Shown here: piece by piece, positions 16,224 to 24,459 of the stretch
Position numbering within the stretch: position 1 is the first letter of the stretch
Layout of the letters: each line of letters starts with the position of its first letter
DNA from: Clostridia bacterium
Lineage (GTDB): Bacteria > Bacillota > DTU025
NCBI GenBank assembly: GCA_034926675.1
Contig: JAYFQW010000034.1
Span: 1 to 39,939 of the forward strand
Length of the DNA stretch: 39,939 bases
Reading direction: 5' to 3'
Program-made: the position numbers and the translations under genes
The notes under the pieces: generated by a model
Told to the model about the DNA's origin: nothing
The model's database searches: none
What the model saw: only the letters and a program-made list of their open reading frames with translations

Positions 16224-16296
16224 AGCAGGCGGACCGCCCCAGCAGTGTGGGGGGAGGTGCGATCCGCGGACGTTAAGGCGGGGGTCCTCTGCACGC

Positions 16297-16593
16297 TCAG
16301 GGCATAAGTCTCGCCATGTGTGGGTCAAGCCAGCGTCCCGGCACCCCGGCGGCTCCCGCAGGGCACCCCCTGGGGACCACGACAAGGACGACCCTCACCC
16401 CTCTCAAGCGCACGGGGCATTGCTTAAGAAACCCATTAGCGGTGTCTTGACGAAGGGGTCCACCATACTCAGAGGGCCCTCGACCGGCCCATGCGTAGTA
16501 CCCGCTCGTGGAGACCTCAAGAACCCTGCACATGGCAGTTATGCTATGGGTGGCCTTCTCTCGCTGTATGAACCTGAACGCTTCTAGCGAGTC
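16297..16593 (-). pseudogene. IS3-family OrfB, N-terminal fragment only
   Basis: Following the minus-strand OrfA in the -1 frame, the sequence reads EAFRFIQREKATHSITAMCR then VLEVSTSGYYAWAGRGPS, the standard start of IS3 OrfB. After that the reading decays into proline/glycine-rich sequence without the DDE core. It lies tail-to-tail with the plus-strand OrfB fragment, so two different IS3 copies were broken and joined here. Confidence 0.7.
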
Positions 16594-16880
16594 GGGATGG
16601 TCTCGCTGGCGAAGAAGGCCACGGCTGTTCTTAGTATCTCGCGCTCCTCCTGCAAGATCCGGTTTTCCCTTCGTAGTCGCCTCAGTTCTTCACGCTCAGA
16701 AGTGGTCAGGCCGTCACGTTGACCCTGATCTATATCCGTTTGCTTCACCCAGTTGCGCAGGGATTCGATGGACACCCCGAGATCCGCGGAGATCTCCCTA
16801 AGGCTCTTACCACTGGTCTGAACTAGCTTCACTGCCTCTGCCCTGAACTGCGGCGGGTACGGCGGTCTACTCTTGGGCAT
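16584..16880 (-). CDS. IS3-family transposase OrfA
   Basis: From ATG 16880 (AGGAGGAG upstream) a 98-residue protein starts MPKSRPPYPPQFRAEAVKLV and contains a helix-turn-helix (SLREISADLGVSIESLRNWV) followed by a leucine-zipper-like coiled coil (REELRRLRRENRILQEEREI). This is the DNA-binding OrfA of IS3 elements. It appears intact, and overlaps the OrfB start as expected for -1 programmed frameshifting, but its OrfB partner is truncated. The element's right-hand end should lie between 16880 and 16990. Confidence 0.85.
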   Translation of the reverse strand: MPKSRPPYPPQFRAEAVKLVQTSGKSLREISADLGVSIESLRNWVKQTDIDQGQRDGLTTSEREELRRLRRENRILQEEREILRTAVAFFASETIPTR

Positions 16881-16987
16881 GCGGACACTCCTCCTCACTG
16901 ACTATACCCTACACCGCGAAGCCTCTGAGTGTCCACAGAAACGGGGTAGGCTCACGCTTTGACAAGAGCTGACAACGAGTAGGCGTG

Positions 16988-17629
16988 TCAATCGTCCAAT
17001 GTCTTTATTGGTGTTGCCGGCACACCCACGGCCACCGTCCTCGCTGGTATGTCCTTAACGACTGCTGCGCCGGCGCCGATTACGCTCCACCCTCCGACGC
17101 GTTTGCGATTGATGACGCAGGCATTAAGCCCAAAGTAGCAGCCTTCTTCGATGATCACGTCACCCGCAATGTTCACTGCAGGCATGCAGCTTGTAAAGTC
17201 ACCAAGAATGGAGTCGTGGCCTACTTTGCAGTCAAGGTTGAGGAGGCAGTGTTTGCCTATGCTGATATTGGTTGTGAGTATCGTGCCTGCACAGATAATG
17301 CTGCCTTCTCCGATGGCTACGTGTTGCGACTTCCGCACACTGGGGTGAATGAGAGTTGCGAATCTGCGGTGGAACTGTTGAAGCTTGTCCACTAGGCGCT
17401 TGCGGAGCCGTGGGTCGCCGATAGCACATGCCACATAGACATCTTGGTCTAGTTCTCCGACGTGATCGATGGGGCCAAGGACTGGCTGTCCTTCTACAGT
17501 GGTTCCGGTTGCTCCGTCGTCTAGGAAACCCAGTAGCGACCATTCAGGCGATGCGACGTTTATCTCCTCTATCAGCCAAGCTACTTCGCGTCCGAAGCCT
17601 CCGGCTCCTACGATTGCGATGCGTTTCAT
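16988..17629 (-). CDS. PglD/NeuD-type sugar O/N-acetyltransferase
   Basis: The 213-residue protein has an N-terminal Rossmann-like domain (KRIAIVGAGGFGREVAWLI) and a C-terminal left-handed beta-helix of hexapeptide repeats. KVGHDSILGDFTSCMPAVNI contains the catalytic-base His and the loop typical of PglD (UDP-4-amino-sugar acetyltransferase) and NeuD. The C-terminus WSVIGAGAAVVKDIPARTVA, then GVPA, is standard. It lies 42 bases downstream of the PglC-like priming transferase, so it may acetylate the nucleotide sugar used for priming, such as a UDP-4-amino-4,6-dideoxy sugar made by the CapD-type dehydratase in this cluster. The aminotransferase (PglE-like) that would link the two steps is not in the window. 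It is the last gene of the polysaccharide cluster. Confidence 0.85.
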   Translation of the reverse strand: MKRIAIVGAGGFGREVAWLIEEINVASPEWSLLGFLDDGATGTTVEGQPVLGPIDHVGELDQDVYVACAIGDPRLRKRLVDKLQQFHRRFATLIHPSVRKSQHVAIGEGSIICAGTILTTNISIGKHCLLNLDCKVGHDSILGDFTSCMPAVNIAGDVIIEEGCYFGLNACVINRKRVGGWSVIGAGAAVVKDIPARTVAVGVPATPIKTLDD

Positions 17630-17671
17630 GAGATCTACTACCTCCGCACGAATGTTGGCAAGGGCATTGAT

Positions 17672-18295
17672 CTAGTGCTCGGCGGGGTCCGTATCCGTAC
17701 CCGTGAACTCCGGCATTGTCGCATGTCCGTTGCTGCTGATTCCGTCATGCCTCAGCACTTTACCGACGGTCATTAGCAGTATCTTGAGATCTAGCAGTAG
17801 GCTCCAGTTGTCGACGTACCATACATCCAGACGGAATTTCTCTTCCCAGGTGAGGGCGTTCCTGCCGTTGACCTGTGCCCAGCCTGTGATGCCGGGCTTG
17901 ACTTCGTGGCGTCGGGCTTGTTCTGGTGTGTAGCGGTCCAGATATTGCGGTAGTAGTGGACGCGGGCCTACGAGGCTCATCTGCCCGGTAAGTACGTTGA
18001 GGAGCTCCGGCAGCTCGTCTAGACTAGTTGATCGCAACATGCGACCAACTTGCGTTAGGCGCTGAGAATCGGGTAGTAGGCGACCGTCGGGTGCAGTCGT
18101 GTTTCTCATGGTGCGGAACTTGTACATGCGAAACAGCTTGCCATCCTTGCCGGGTCTTAGCTGGGCAAACAGCACGGGCCTCCCGAGGTCAGCCGTGACA
18201 AGTAAGCTGACAATCAGGAAAACCGGCGATAGCACCAGTAGACCGATTATTGCCGCCAGTACATCTACCGTCCGTTTCACAGCGTTGCCAACCAT
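17672..18295 (-). CDS. Priming sugar-1-phosphate transferase, PglC-like (monotopic phosphoglycosyl transferase)
   Basis: This 207-residue protein has one N-terminal hydrophobic segment (about residues 8-35, VDVLAAIIGLLVLSPVFLIV) and the full catalytic core of the bacterial sugar transferase family: YKFRTMR, a loop with TSLDELPELLNVL (the catalytic Asp-Glu pair), MSLVGPRPLLPQY and KPGITGWAQVNGRN. The short form without the extra membrane region matches PglC rather than WbaP/WcaJ. It transfers a sugar phosphate to undecaprenyl phosphate at the inner membrane, the first step of repeat-unit assembly. The start ATG at 18295 is followed closely by the conserved KR..D motif, and a 465-base gap lies upstream, so it may have its own promoter. 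Confidence 0.92.
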   Translation of the reverse strand: MVGNAVKRTVDVLAAIIGLLVLSPVFLIVSLLVTADLGRPVLFAQLRPGKDGKLFRMYKFRTMRNTTAPDGRLLPDSQRLTQVGRMLRSTSLDELPELLNVLTGQMSLVGPRPLLPQYLDRYTPEQARRHEVKPGITGWAQVNGRNALTWEEKFRLDVWYVDNWSLLLDLKILLMTVGKVLRHDGISSNGHATMPEFTGTDTDPAEH

Positions 18296-18760
18296 GAAAA
18301 TGCACCGCCCGAATCGTCGACTTGCTGATTACGATTGAGTTACTCTACTGAACCTCGTTGTCTCCCTTTGCGCACGCACAAGGCTCAGCTGCTCTGACCC
18401 GATCGGGGGTCTATCTCGACCGCTCGTTCCCTGCGCGATGGATGTTGTCGCCTGGGTCATAGCTTTCCACGTGCCGCTGCGCTGTATAGAGCAAGCCACA
18501 CTTTGTTGCAGACGTCTCGGTCTGCCGTACTACACCCGTCCGTTCTAGAGATCAAGGTCCCCTAGGCGTGTCATTTGACGCTGTCTGATACAAAGGCTAT
18601 CAGCACAACCGGCATATTCGCACAGTGAGCATGTGAGATTGGTGCTGATTCTGGTCATTGCTGCCCTCTGCCATCAACGCATCGAGAGAGGCTTGCACCG
18701 CCGGTAGTCACAGAACAGTCAATGTTGCCATCTCCCACCGCGCCACTATCCTCCCCTGCT
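18296..18760. other. Intergenic region, no gene seen
   Basis: This 465-base gap lies between the WbuB-like gene and the priming transferase. All frames are short and without recognisable motifs. I see no hairpin with a T-run and no confident promoter. It could hold decayed sequence or a promoter for the downstream pair. Confidence 0.4.
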
Positions 18761-20041
18761 TCAGGCACTGACTTGCTTGTATCCGGCAGATCCGACTGAA
18801 TCCACATTTCTCAAGTGAGCAGTGATTGTTTCGTAAGCCCTTGATACGGTGTAGTACTCCTCCAAGTACGCACGTCCTCTGCGACCCATCTCACGGCGAA
18901 GCTCCGCGTCTCTAGATAGCCGACCTATGGCTGCCATGAACCCATCTAGGTTGCCATTCTCAACCCAGATGCCACTACCAGATTCACGCAAGACATCCTT
19001 GATGTCAGTATTGACGTCTGTTGCCGCGATGATTGGTACGCCAGCCTCCATGTACGCAGTAAGCCTGGATGGGAAATTGGGTATGGTGAATCGTGGGTCG
19101 AGGAGAATCAGACCCACATCGCATACTGTCAGCAGTTCATCGTACCGATCTTTGGGCAAGGCTCTCAGCAGTCTGGCATTCTTGTGCTGGCCATTCCTCA
19201 GATGCGCATCAATGCGGTCATACTCAGTCCCCGAACCCACAATCAAGAAGAAAACATCATTCCTGCCCTTTGAACTGTCTAGCGCCTCCAGCAGGAAATC
19301 CAATCCTTGCGGCTTTCCAAGATTACCTCCGAACACCAGCAGAATGGAATCGTGAGGTATCCCCCAGTCGTCCTTTACGTGCGCGCGGTTCTCGGTAGAA
19401 TCGTGCACAGGTCTGGGGTCTATGCTGTTCGGGCATACCTCTAGCGTAGTCTCTGGGATGTTGGGGTTGTGGGCCAGCAAGTACCTCACATTGGCTGGAG
19501 ACATGCAGCCTATGTAGTCAGACAAGCAATAAAGCCGTTTCTCCTTCCCACGGAAGTAGCGCCAAACTAAGCTACCATGACTAATCATCCCCAAGTCCAC
19601 TGCGTTTTGAGGGAATATGTCCTTCAGTAGAAGATAGGACGTACATCCGTCTCTCCGCTTGACATCATCGACAACCCTCTCAAAAGTCACCGGCGGTGTT
19701 GCATACAACACAAGGTCAAATCGTATCTCTCCGAGGTATCTCCGTATGGCGGACGTGAATTGATGCTGGATCAAAATCGTGGAAATGGCCTTTTCAATGA
19801 CATTCGCCTTTGTGATATTGCCGGTTCGTACTCGTAGAATAGTCACGCCATCCTTTGTGGTAAGTTCAGTTGGTCTACCGCTACGACGCTGTGAAGGACA
19901 CACAATGTACACGTCGTCCCCGCGATCTCTGAACTCCCTCATTAGGTCCGTATATATTCCACGTTCCGAGATGCTTTCGATATCTGATAGTGTTAGAAAC
20001 AGTAGTCTCAAGGGATACACCAACCTTGCCGAAGATCTCAT
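18761..20041 (-). CDS. GT4-family glycosyltransferase, WbuB-like (probable L-FucNAc transferase)
   Basis: The 426-residue protein starts with RLLFLTLSDIESISERGIYT, the usual N-terminus of WbuB-type GT4 enzymes, and has the two-Rossmann GT-B layout: LLLKDIFPQNAVDLGM in the acceptor half, VFGGNLGKPQGLDFLLEAL at the start of the donor half and a donor-site stretch IPNFPSRLTAYMEAGVPIIA. WbuB enzymes act on L-FucNAc in Escherichia coli and relatives and sit beside fnlABC, exactly as here: fnlC ends about 130 bases upstream. The role is therefore inferred from both similarity and context. A C-terminal EEYYTVSRAYETI is typical. The first few residues before RLLFL may not belong. Confidence 0.82.
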   Translation of the reverse strand: MRSSARLVYPLRLLFLTLSDIESISERGIYTDLMREFRDRGDDVYIVCPSQRRSGRPTELTTKDGVTILRVRTGNITKANVIEKAISTILIQHQFTSAIRRYLGEIRFDLVLYATPPVTFERVVDDVKRRDGCTSYLLLKDIFPQNAVDLGMISHGSLVWRYFRGKEKRLYCLSDYIGCMSPANVRYLLAHNPNIPETTLEVCPNSIDPRPVHDSTENRAHVKDDWGIPHDSILLVFGGNLGKPQGLDFLLEALDSSKGRNDVFFLIVGSGTEYDRIDAHLRNGQHKNARLLRALPKDRYDELLTVCDVGLILLDPRFTIPNFPSRLTAYMEAGVPIIAATDVNTDIKDVLRESGSGIWVENGNLDGFMAAIGRLSRDAELRREMGRRGRAYLEEYYTVSRAYETITAHLRNVDSVGSAGYKQVSA

Positions 20042-20173
20042 CCCTAGGCTCTGCTACCCTAGACTAGTGGCAGCGCTGATCCCCTAGTTCTGGCGAGGAA
20101 TCGTCAGAATCACGATGGTCATAGGCTCCGGAGCAGATGCTATTCGTTTTCGACACGTGCAAAATCCGATAGC

Positions 20174-21310
20174 CTACAGATTCTCCCGGTACCACACATA
20201 GCGCTTCACATAATCTGTGTAACTCAGGACGATCCGCGCTACTTTCTCCGACACATTTGGCACGGCATAGTCACGGACCAACAGCAACGTGCGATCTGTT
20301 CCTCTTCCTTGAGCCTGAAGGATATTCAGACCTCTGAGAACCGTCTCCAGATCCAACCCAGTCATCATCACTGAGGCTTCTTCCATGCCCTCTGGACGCT
20401 CATGTGCATTGCGTATGTTCAGCGCGGGGAAGTTCAGTATTGACGATTCCTCAGTGATCGTGCCACTGTCAGAAAGAACAGCATGAGACGAAATCTGCAG
20501 CTTTACATAATCGCTGAAGCCTAGAGGGCGAACGAGCTCAACCAGGGAGTTCAGCTGGACACCCTCAGCATCCATTCGTTTCTTTGTGCGGGGGTGAGTT
20601 GACACAATCACACGCTTGCAGTATTCAGCTGCTAGCCCATTGAGCAAATCAATCAGCTTCCGAAACTGCCGGCTGTCGTCGATGTTCTCCTCACGATGTG
20701 CACTGACGACGAAGTAATCATATTGACTGAGGCCAAGCCTGTCCAATACGTCCGAAGCGTCAATCTTGGGTTTGTAGTATGATAGCACCTCATACATCGG
20801 ACTGCCTGTCTTGATGACCCTATCAGGCGGCAGCCCTTCGCGCAGCAAGTATTCACGAGAGATAGCGCTATAAGGCATATTGATGTCACTGATGTGGTCC
20901 ACTATCCGGCGGTTGATTTCCTCAGGCACTCTTTCATCGAAGCAACGGTTTCCGGCTTCCATATGAAACACCGGAATCTTTCTTCGCTTGGCTGCAATCG
21001 CTGCTAGGCAGCTATTTGTGTCCCCCAATATCAGAACAGCATCCGGCTTGACTTCCGCCATTACCGAGTCGGATCGGGCAATAACCAAACCAATGGTCTC
21101 TGCCGGCGTGCTGCCTGCCGCGTCTAGATAGTGGTCAGGCTGCCTGATCTCGAGATCCTCGAAGAATATCTGGTTCAGCTCATAGTCATAGTTCTGTCCA
21201 GTGTGGACTATGATATGGTCCATATACCTGTCCAGCGCAGCCATTACCCTGGAAAGACGTATTATCTCCGGACGGGTTCCGACTATTGTCATGACTTTTA
21301 GCTTGCTCAT
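20174..21310 (-). CDS. fnlC: UDP-N-acetylglucosamine 2-epimerase family, FnlC/WbjD (UDP-L-FucNAc formation)
   Basis: At 378 residues it matches the non-hydrolysing WecB-type 2-epimerase fold: [17 protein letters not shown] at the N-terminus, [53 protein letters not shown] and [10 protein letters not shown]. The [12 protein letters not shown] form (rather than GLRSGD) and its place after the fnlA-fnlB pair identify it as FnlC/WbjD/CapG, which epimerises UDP-2-acetamido-2,6-dideoxy-L-talose at C-2 to UDP-L-FucNAc. Its ATG overlaps the fnlB stop as ATGA (21310-21307). It is a cytoplasmic nucleotide-sugar enzyme. No lesions. Confidence 0.92.
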   Translation of the reverse strand: MSKLKVMTIVGTRPEIIRLSRVMAALDRYMDHIIVHTGQNYDYELNQIFFEDLEIRQPDHYLDAAGSTPAETIGLVIARSDSVMAEVKPDAVLILGDTNSCLAAIAAKRRKIPVFHMEAGNRCFDERVPEEINRRIVDHISDINMPYSAISREYLLREGLPPDRVIKTGSPMYEVLSYYKPKIDASDVLDRLGLSQYDYFVVSAHREENIDDSRQFRKLIDLLNGLAAEYCKRVIVSTHPRTKKRMDAEGVQLNSLVELVRPLGFSDYVKLQISSHAVLSDSGTITEESSILNFPALNIRNAHERPEGMEEASVMMTGLDLETVLRGLNILQAQGRGTDRTLLLVRDYAVPNVSEKVARIVLSYTDYVKRYVWYRENL

Positions 21311-22437
21311 TGCTTTACCTCGCGGAAGTAGGTGTCGGGCCGCTTCGGGTCGAAAACCTCACTCGCCCAGAAAATCACCACCATGTCAGTGGACCCTACA
21401 TTCTCGATGGAATGAGTGTAGCCGGGCGGGATGTCTACAACCCTGAAGTCCTCACCTGACACCTTCATCTCTACCATGTCTCCGGTTCTCAGATGCCTCA
21501 GCCGAATAATCCCCGTGCCCTCAACCACGAAGAATTTCTCAACCTTCGTATGGTGGTAGTGGTTGCCCCGGGTAATCCCAGGTTTAGTCCTAGAGACAAA
21601 GACCTGACCTATGTGAGGTGATTTGATGAACTCAGCGAGAGCGCCCCGGACATCAGTCTTCTGCTCAAGATCGTATGCCAGATCACTACCATCCAGGTAT
21701 GAGAGGTAAGTGGCATAGAGGCAGGCAGTGAATCGGTCTGAGAACTCAGGAAGCATACACGTCATGCGACTATCCCGGAAAGACTGGATGGTCTCTGCCA
21801 GGTCACCAAGCCTGACGGCAAACCCTTTGATTTCTTCGGCAAAGCGGAAACCTGGACCTGCCGGCTTGCCATCGATCTCATCCAGGAGCGCTGCAACAAC
21901 ATCGTCTACATAAACGAGTCCCAGTTCTCTGTCAGGATCCACTATCGTGATGGGCAAGTCCCGTGCAATGTTGTGACAAAACGTTGCTACAACTGAATTG
22001 TAGTTGGGACGTGACCACTTGCCAAAGATGTTCTTGAAGCGGAACACAACTGTCTCTGCACCGGACTCGTCTGCAAACTTCTTCAGTTCTTCCTCGGCCC
22101 GTCGCTTGCTGATGCCATAGGGATTATCCAGTTCTGCTTGGATTGATGAAGACATGATGATTCTGGGGTTCTTGTTGGCAGTACGAAGTGTATCACACAT
22201 TGATCTTGTGAACTCGGCGTTCCCAGCCATATACTCATCAGTGCTCTCGGGTCTGTTTACGCCGGCAAGATGCACAATAACATCGGCTATGTGCAGCGCC
22301 TTGTCGAGTTTGTCTCTCGAATCGTTCGCTTCATATTCCAGAACACGTATATCATCACGTCCAGAAAGCATCTGGATCAGATTCCTGCCTAAGAACCCCC
22401 CGGAACCAGTCACCAGGATCGTCTTCAATGTTGCCAC
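21307..22437 (-). CDS. fnlB: Bifunctional UDP-sugar 3-epimerase/reductase FnlB/CapF (SDR plus cupin)
   Basis: This 376-residue protein has an N-terminal NAD(P)-binding SDR domain ([18 protein letters not shown], then [14 protein letters not shown] with the Tyr-x3-Lys pair) and a C-terminal cupin domain ([34 protein letters not shown]). That fusion is specific to CapF/FnlB/WbjC, in which the cupin epimerises at C-3 and the SDR reduces the 4-keto group on the way to UDP-L-FucNAc. The GTG start at 22437 lies inside the end of fnlA, nine bases after AAGGAG. It overlaps fnlA and fnlC on both sides, so the three form a tightly coupled unit. Confidence 0.93.
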   Translation of the reverse strand: MATLKTILVTGSGGFLGRNLIQMLSGRDDIRVLEYEANDSRDKLDKALHIADVIVHLAGVNRPESTDEYMAGNAEFTRSMCDTLRTANKNPRIIMSSSIQAELDNPYGISKRRAEEELKKFADESGAETVVFRFKNIFGKWSRPNYNSVVATFCHNIARDLPITIVDPDRELGLVYVDDVVAALLDEIDGKPAGPGFRFAEEIKGFAVRLGDLAETIQSFRDSRMTCMLPEFSDRFTACLYATYLSYLDGSDLAYDLEQKTDVRGALAEFIKSPHIGQVFVSRTKPGITRGNHYHHTKVEKFFVVEGTGIIRLRHLRTGDMVEMKVSGEDFRVVDIPPGYTHSIENVGSTDMVVIFWASEVFDPKRPDTYFREVKQ

Positions 22438-23465
22438 TCCTCAAGCTCCTTCCGGACATATTCCAGTTTCAGTAGCATCTCAGCAAGTTCATTCACTGAC
22501 AACCGGCGCGTGTTATGAGAGTTGTAGTCAGACGCCACGGTGATCTTCTCATGCCCCGCCACAAAGTACTTATCATAGTTCAGATCCCTATTATCGGCCG
22601 GAATACGGAAATATCCTCCGAGATCCTCAGCTCTGGCCATCTCTTCACGATTCACTAGGGTCTCATAGACCTTCTCGCCGTGTCGTGTGCCTATGATCTC
22701 AATTGGGTTAAGGGCACCGAATATCCTCTTGAGGGCCAATGCTAGCGTGTTTATTGTTGCAGCCGGTGCTTTCTGAACAAAGATGTCCCCGGGCTCTCCA
22801 TGCTGAAATGCATACACCACCAGATCTACAGCATCATCTATCGACATCATGAATCGAGTCATTTCCGGATCGGTAACGGTGATTGGGGCTCCCGCCTTGA
22901 TCTGTGATACGAAAAGAGGTATCACAGACCCGCGTGATGCCATTACATTGCCATAGCGAGTACCACACAACACGGTTCCTCTATCCACAGCTGTTCTGGA
23001 CTTTGCCACCATGAGTTTCTCCATCATGGCCTTGGAAATACCCATGGCGTTCACTGGATAGACGGCTTTGTCTGTGCTGAGTACGACTACTCGACTCACA
23101 CCGTTTTCTACAGCGGCATTCATCACATTCTCCGCCCCGACTGCATTCGTCAGCAGGGCTTGCATCGGGTAGAACTCACACGAAGGCACCTGTTTCAAAG
23201 CAGCCGCATGGAATACGTAGTCAACCCCAGTCATCGCATCGCGCAGGCTTCCATAGTCCCGCACATCGCCGATGCAAAAGTGCAGTTTGGGGTTGGAGTA
23301 CTCAAGGCGCATGTCGTGCTGCTTCTTCTCATCTCTGCTGAATATGCGTATTTCGCCAACGCTGGAATCCAGGAACCTACGCAGGACCGCATTCCCAAAT
23401 GTCCCAGTCCCACCCGTTATTAGAATAGCATTCCCTGTGAAATGGCTGCTTCCTTCCCTAATCAC
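22425..23465 (-). CDS. fnlA: UDP-GlcNAc 4,6-dehydratase/5-epimerase FnlA/CapE
   Basis: The core starts with ILITGGTGTFGNAVLRRFL, a Rossmann glycine motif, followed by IFSRDEKKQHDMRLEY, VFHAAALKQVPSCEFYPMQA and STDKAVYPVNAMGISKAMME. Ser/Thr-Asp-Lys with Met-x3-Lys in place of Tyr-x3-Lys is usual for this dehydratase branch. The cluster with fnlB and fnlC fixes it as FnlA/CapE, the first enzyme of the UDP-L-FucNAc route. I prefer the GTG at 23465, behind AAGGTGAG, because homologues begin shortly before the glycine motif; the frame is open to an ATG at 23540, which would add 25 unconserved residues. It is the first gene of the fnlABC unit, with an IS remnant upstream. Confidence 0.9.
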   Translation of the reverse strand: MIREGSSHFTGNAILITGGTGTFGNAVLRRFLDSSVGEIRIFSRDEKKQHDMRLEYSNPKLHFCIGDVRDYGSLRDAMTGVDYVFHAAALKQVPSCEFYPMQALLTNAVGAENVMNAAVENGVSRVVVLSTDKAVYPVNAMGISKAMMEKLMVAKSRTAVDRGTVLCGTRYGNVMASRGSVIPLFVSQIKAGAPITVTDPEMTRFMMSIDDAVDLVVYAFQHGEPGDIFVQKAPAATINTLALALKRIFGALNPIEIIGTRHGEKVYETLVNREEMARAEDLGGYFRIPADNRDLNYDKYFVAGHEKITVASDYNSHNTRRLSVNELAEMLLKLEYVRKELEEWQH

Positions 23466-23785
23466 TCCGAGTCTCACCTTCGCTCTCCATTCCCTCGTTA
23501 CCAGCAGTGTCGCGGATAGTGCCACTTGGGCGTTTTTCATTGTCTCATGATTCCTAACAAAGGTGTATCCCTATGGGTCCACTCACCGGTCTCTGACACC
23601 AGGTAGACAAACAGGGCGCGTTGCAGCAGATGGATTGGCCTATGAAAACTCGCGGCCAAGGAGTCGTGTTGCTACGCGTTAGGCCTCGTGTTGTGGCTGG
23701 TTTCACGCACTCTCTTCGGTTCCGGGACCTCCGTCCGGGACAGAATTGCCTTCTGAGCTGCGCTAGTCTCCACACGCTTTACGAT

Positions 23786-24120
23786 TCATGCGTCGAGAGT
23801 TCCGATCTCAACAATGCGTGTCCCTTTGAGTTGGCTTCTGGTATTTGCCGACGGCTCGCCCACCTTGATCTCCGCCATCCTAACCAGCAGAAGAGCTAAC
23901 CGGCAGACAGAAACGTGCGCTCTGATCTGGTCGGAAACGCGATGGTACATGGGCCTCAAATCCAGTGATGACTCAAGCGTTCGGAATGCCGCCGCCACCT
24001 CGAGGGGTTGCTTGTTGCTTGTAGCCCAGGTCTACGTCTTCAGCTGAGAGTGTATCGTCGCAGGTCTTGATCAGATACTTGCCATCCATGCGGGCCTCTT
24101 CTTTGATTTTGGCCCGCTGG
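23786..24120 (-). pseudogene. IS1634-type transposase, C-terminal fragment with a frameshift
   Basis: The minus strand reads AKIKEEARMDGKYLIKTCDD, then TLSAEDVDLGYKQ, then after a frameshift near 24005 continues EVAAAFRTLESSLDLRPMYH followed by RVSDQIRAHVSVCRLALLLV. This is the conserved C-terminal DDE-type region of IS1634 transposases (DGKY..RT, ...SAED...YK.L.EVE.AFR.LKS.LDLRP.YHR...RI.AH). Upstream to about 24310 the frames are broken. It is a dead relic within the polysaccharide cluster. Confidence 0.75.
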
Positions 24121-24459
24121 ATTCGGGGAGCGCCCTTCTACTCCAGCGCCAGATGCTTCCCGAACCTGCAGCTTGCCATGATCGCGCATACAGCCCTAGA
24201 ATGCGGCTCTCCCGCGATGTATCTGGGACCCTCGGTAGGGCTCAGCCAAGCTAGCGGGCCCTTAGTTCCTCCCGCGTGCGTATTCACTGTCGAACCCGGG
24301 ATTCCCCTGACCTAGATCAATGAAGCTAGTGACTGGACATAACCCTTGCCGTTAGCGAGGACGACCCTCACCCCACCTTGCCGTATCCGAATCGTGCCCT
24401 GAAGTAAACGACAGCCCTGCTCCATAGCACAGTCAGCTGATGTGGACCGCTTCCACCAG
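24121..24459. other. Non-coding spacer, probably decayed insertion-sequence DNA
   Basis: No intact frame has family features. The part next to 24120 may be eroded transposase. It carries a 17-base stretch at 24358-24374 (AGGACGACCCTCACCCC) also found at 16384-16400, within the other IS-scrap zone. Confidence 0.35.
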
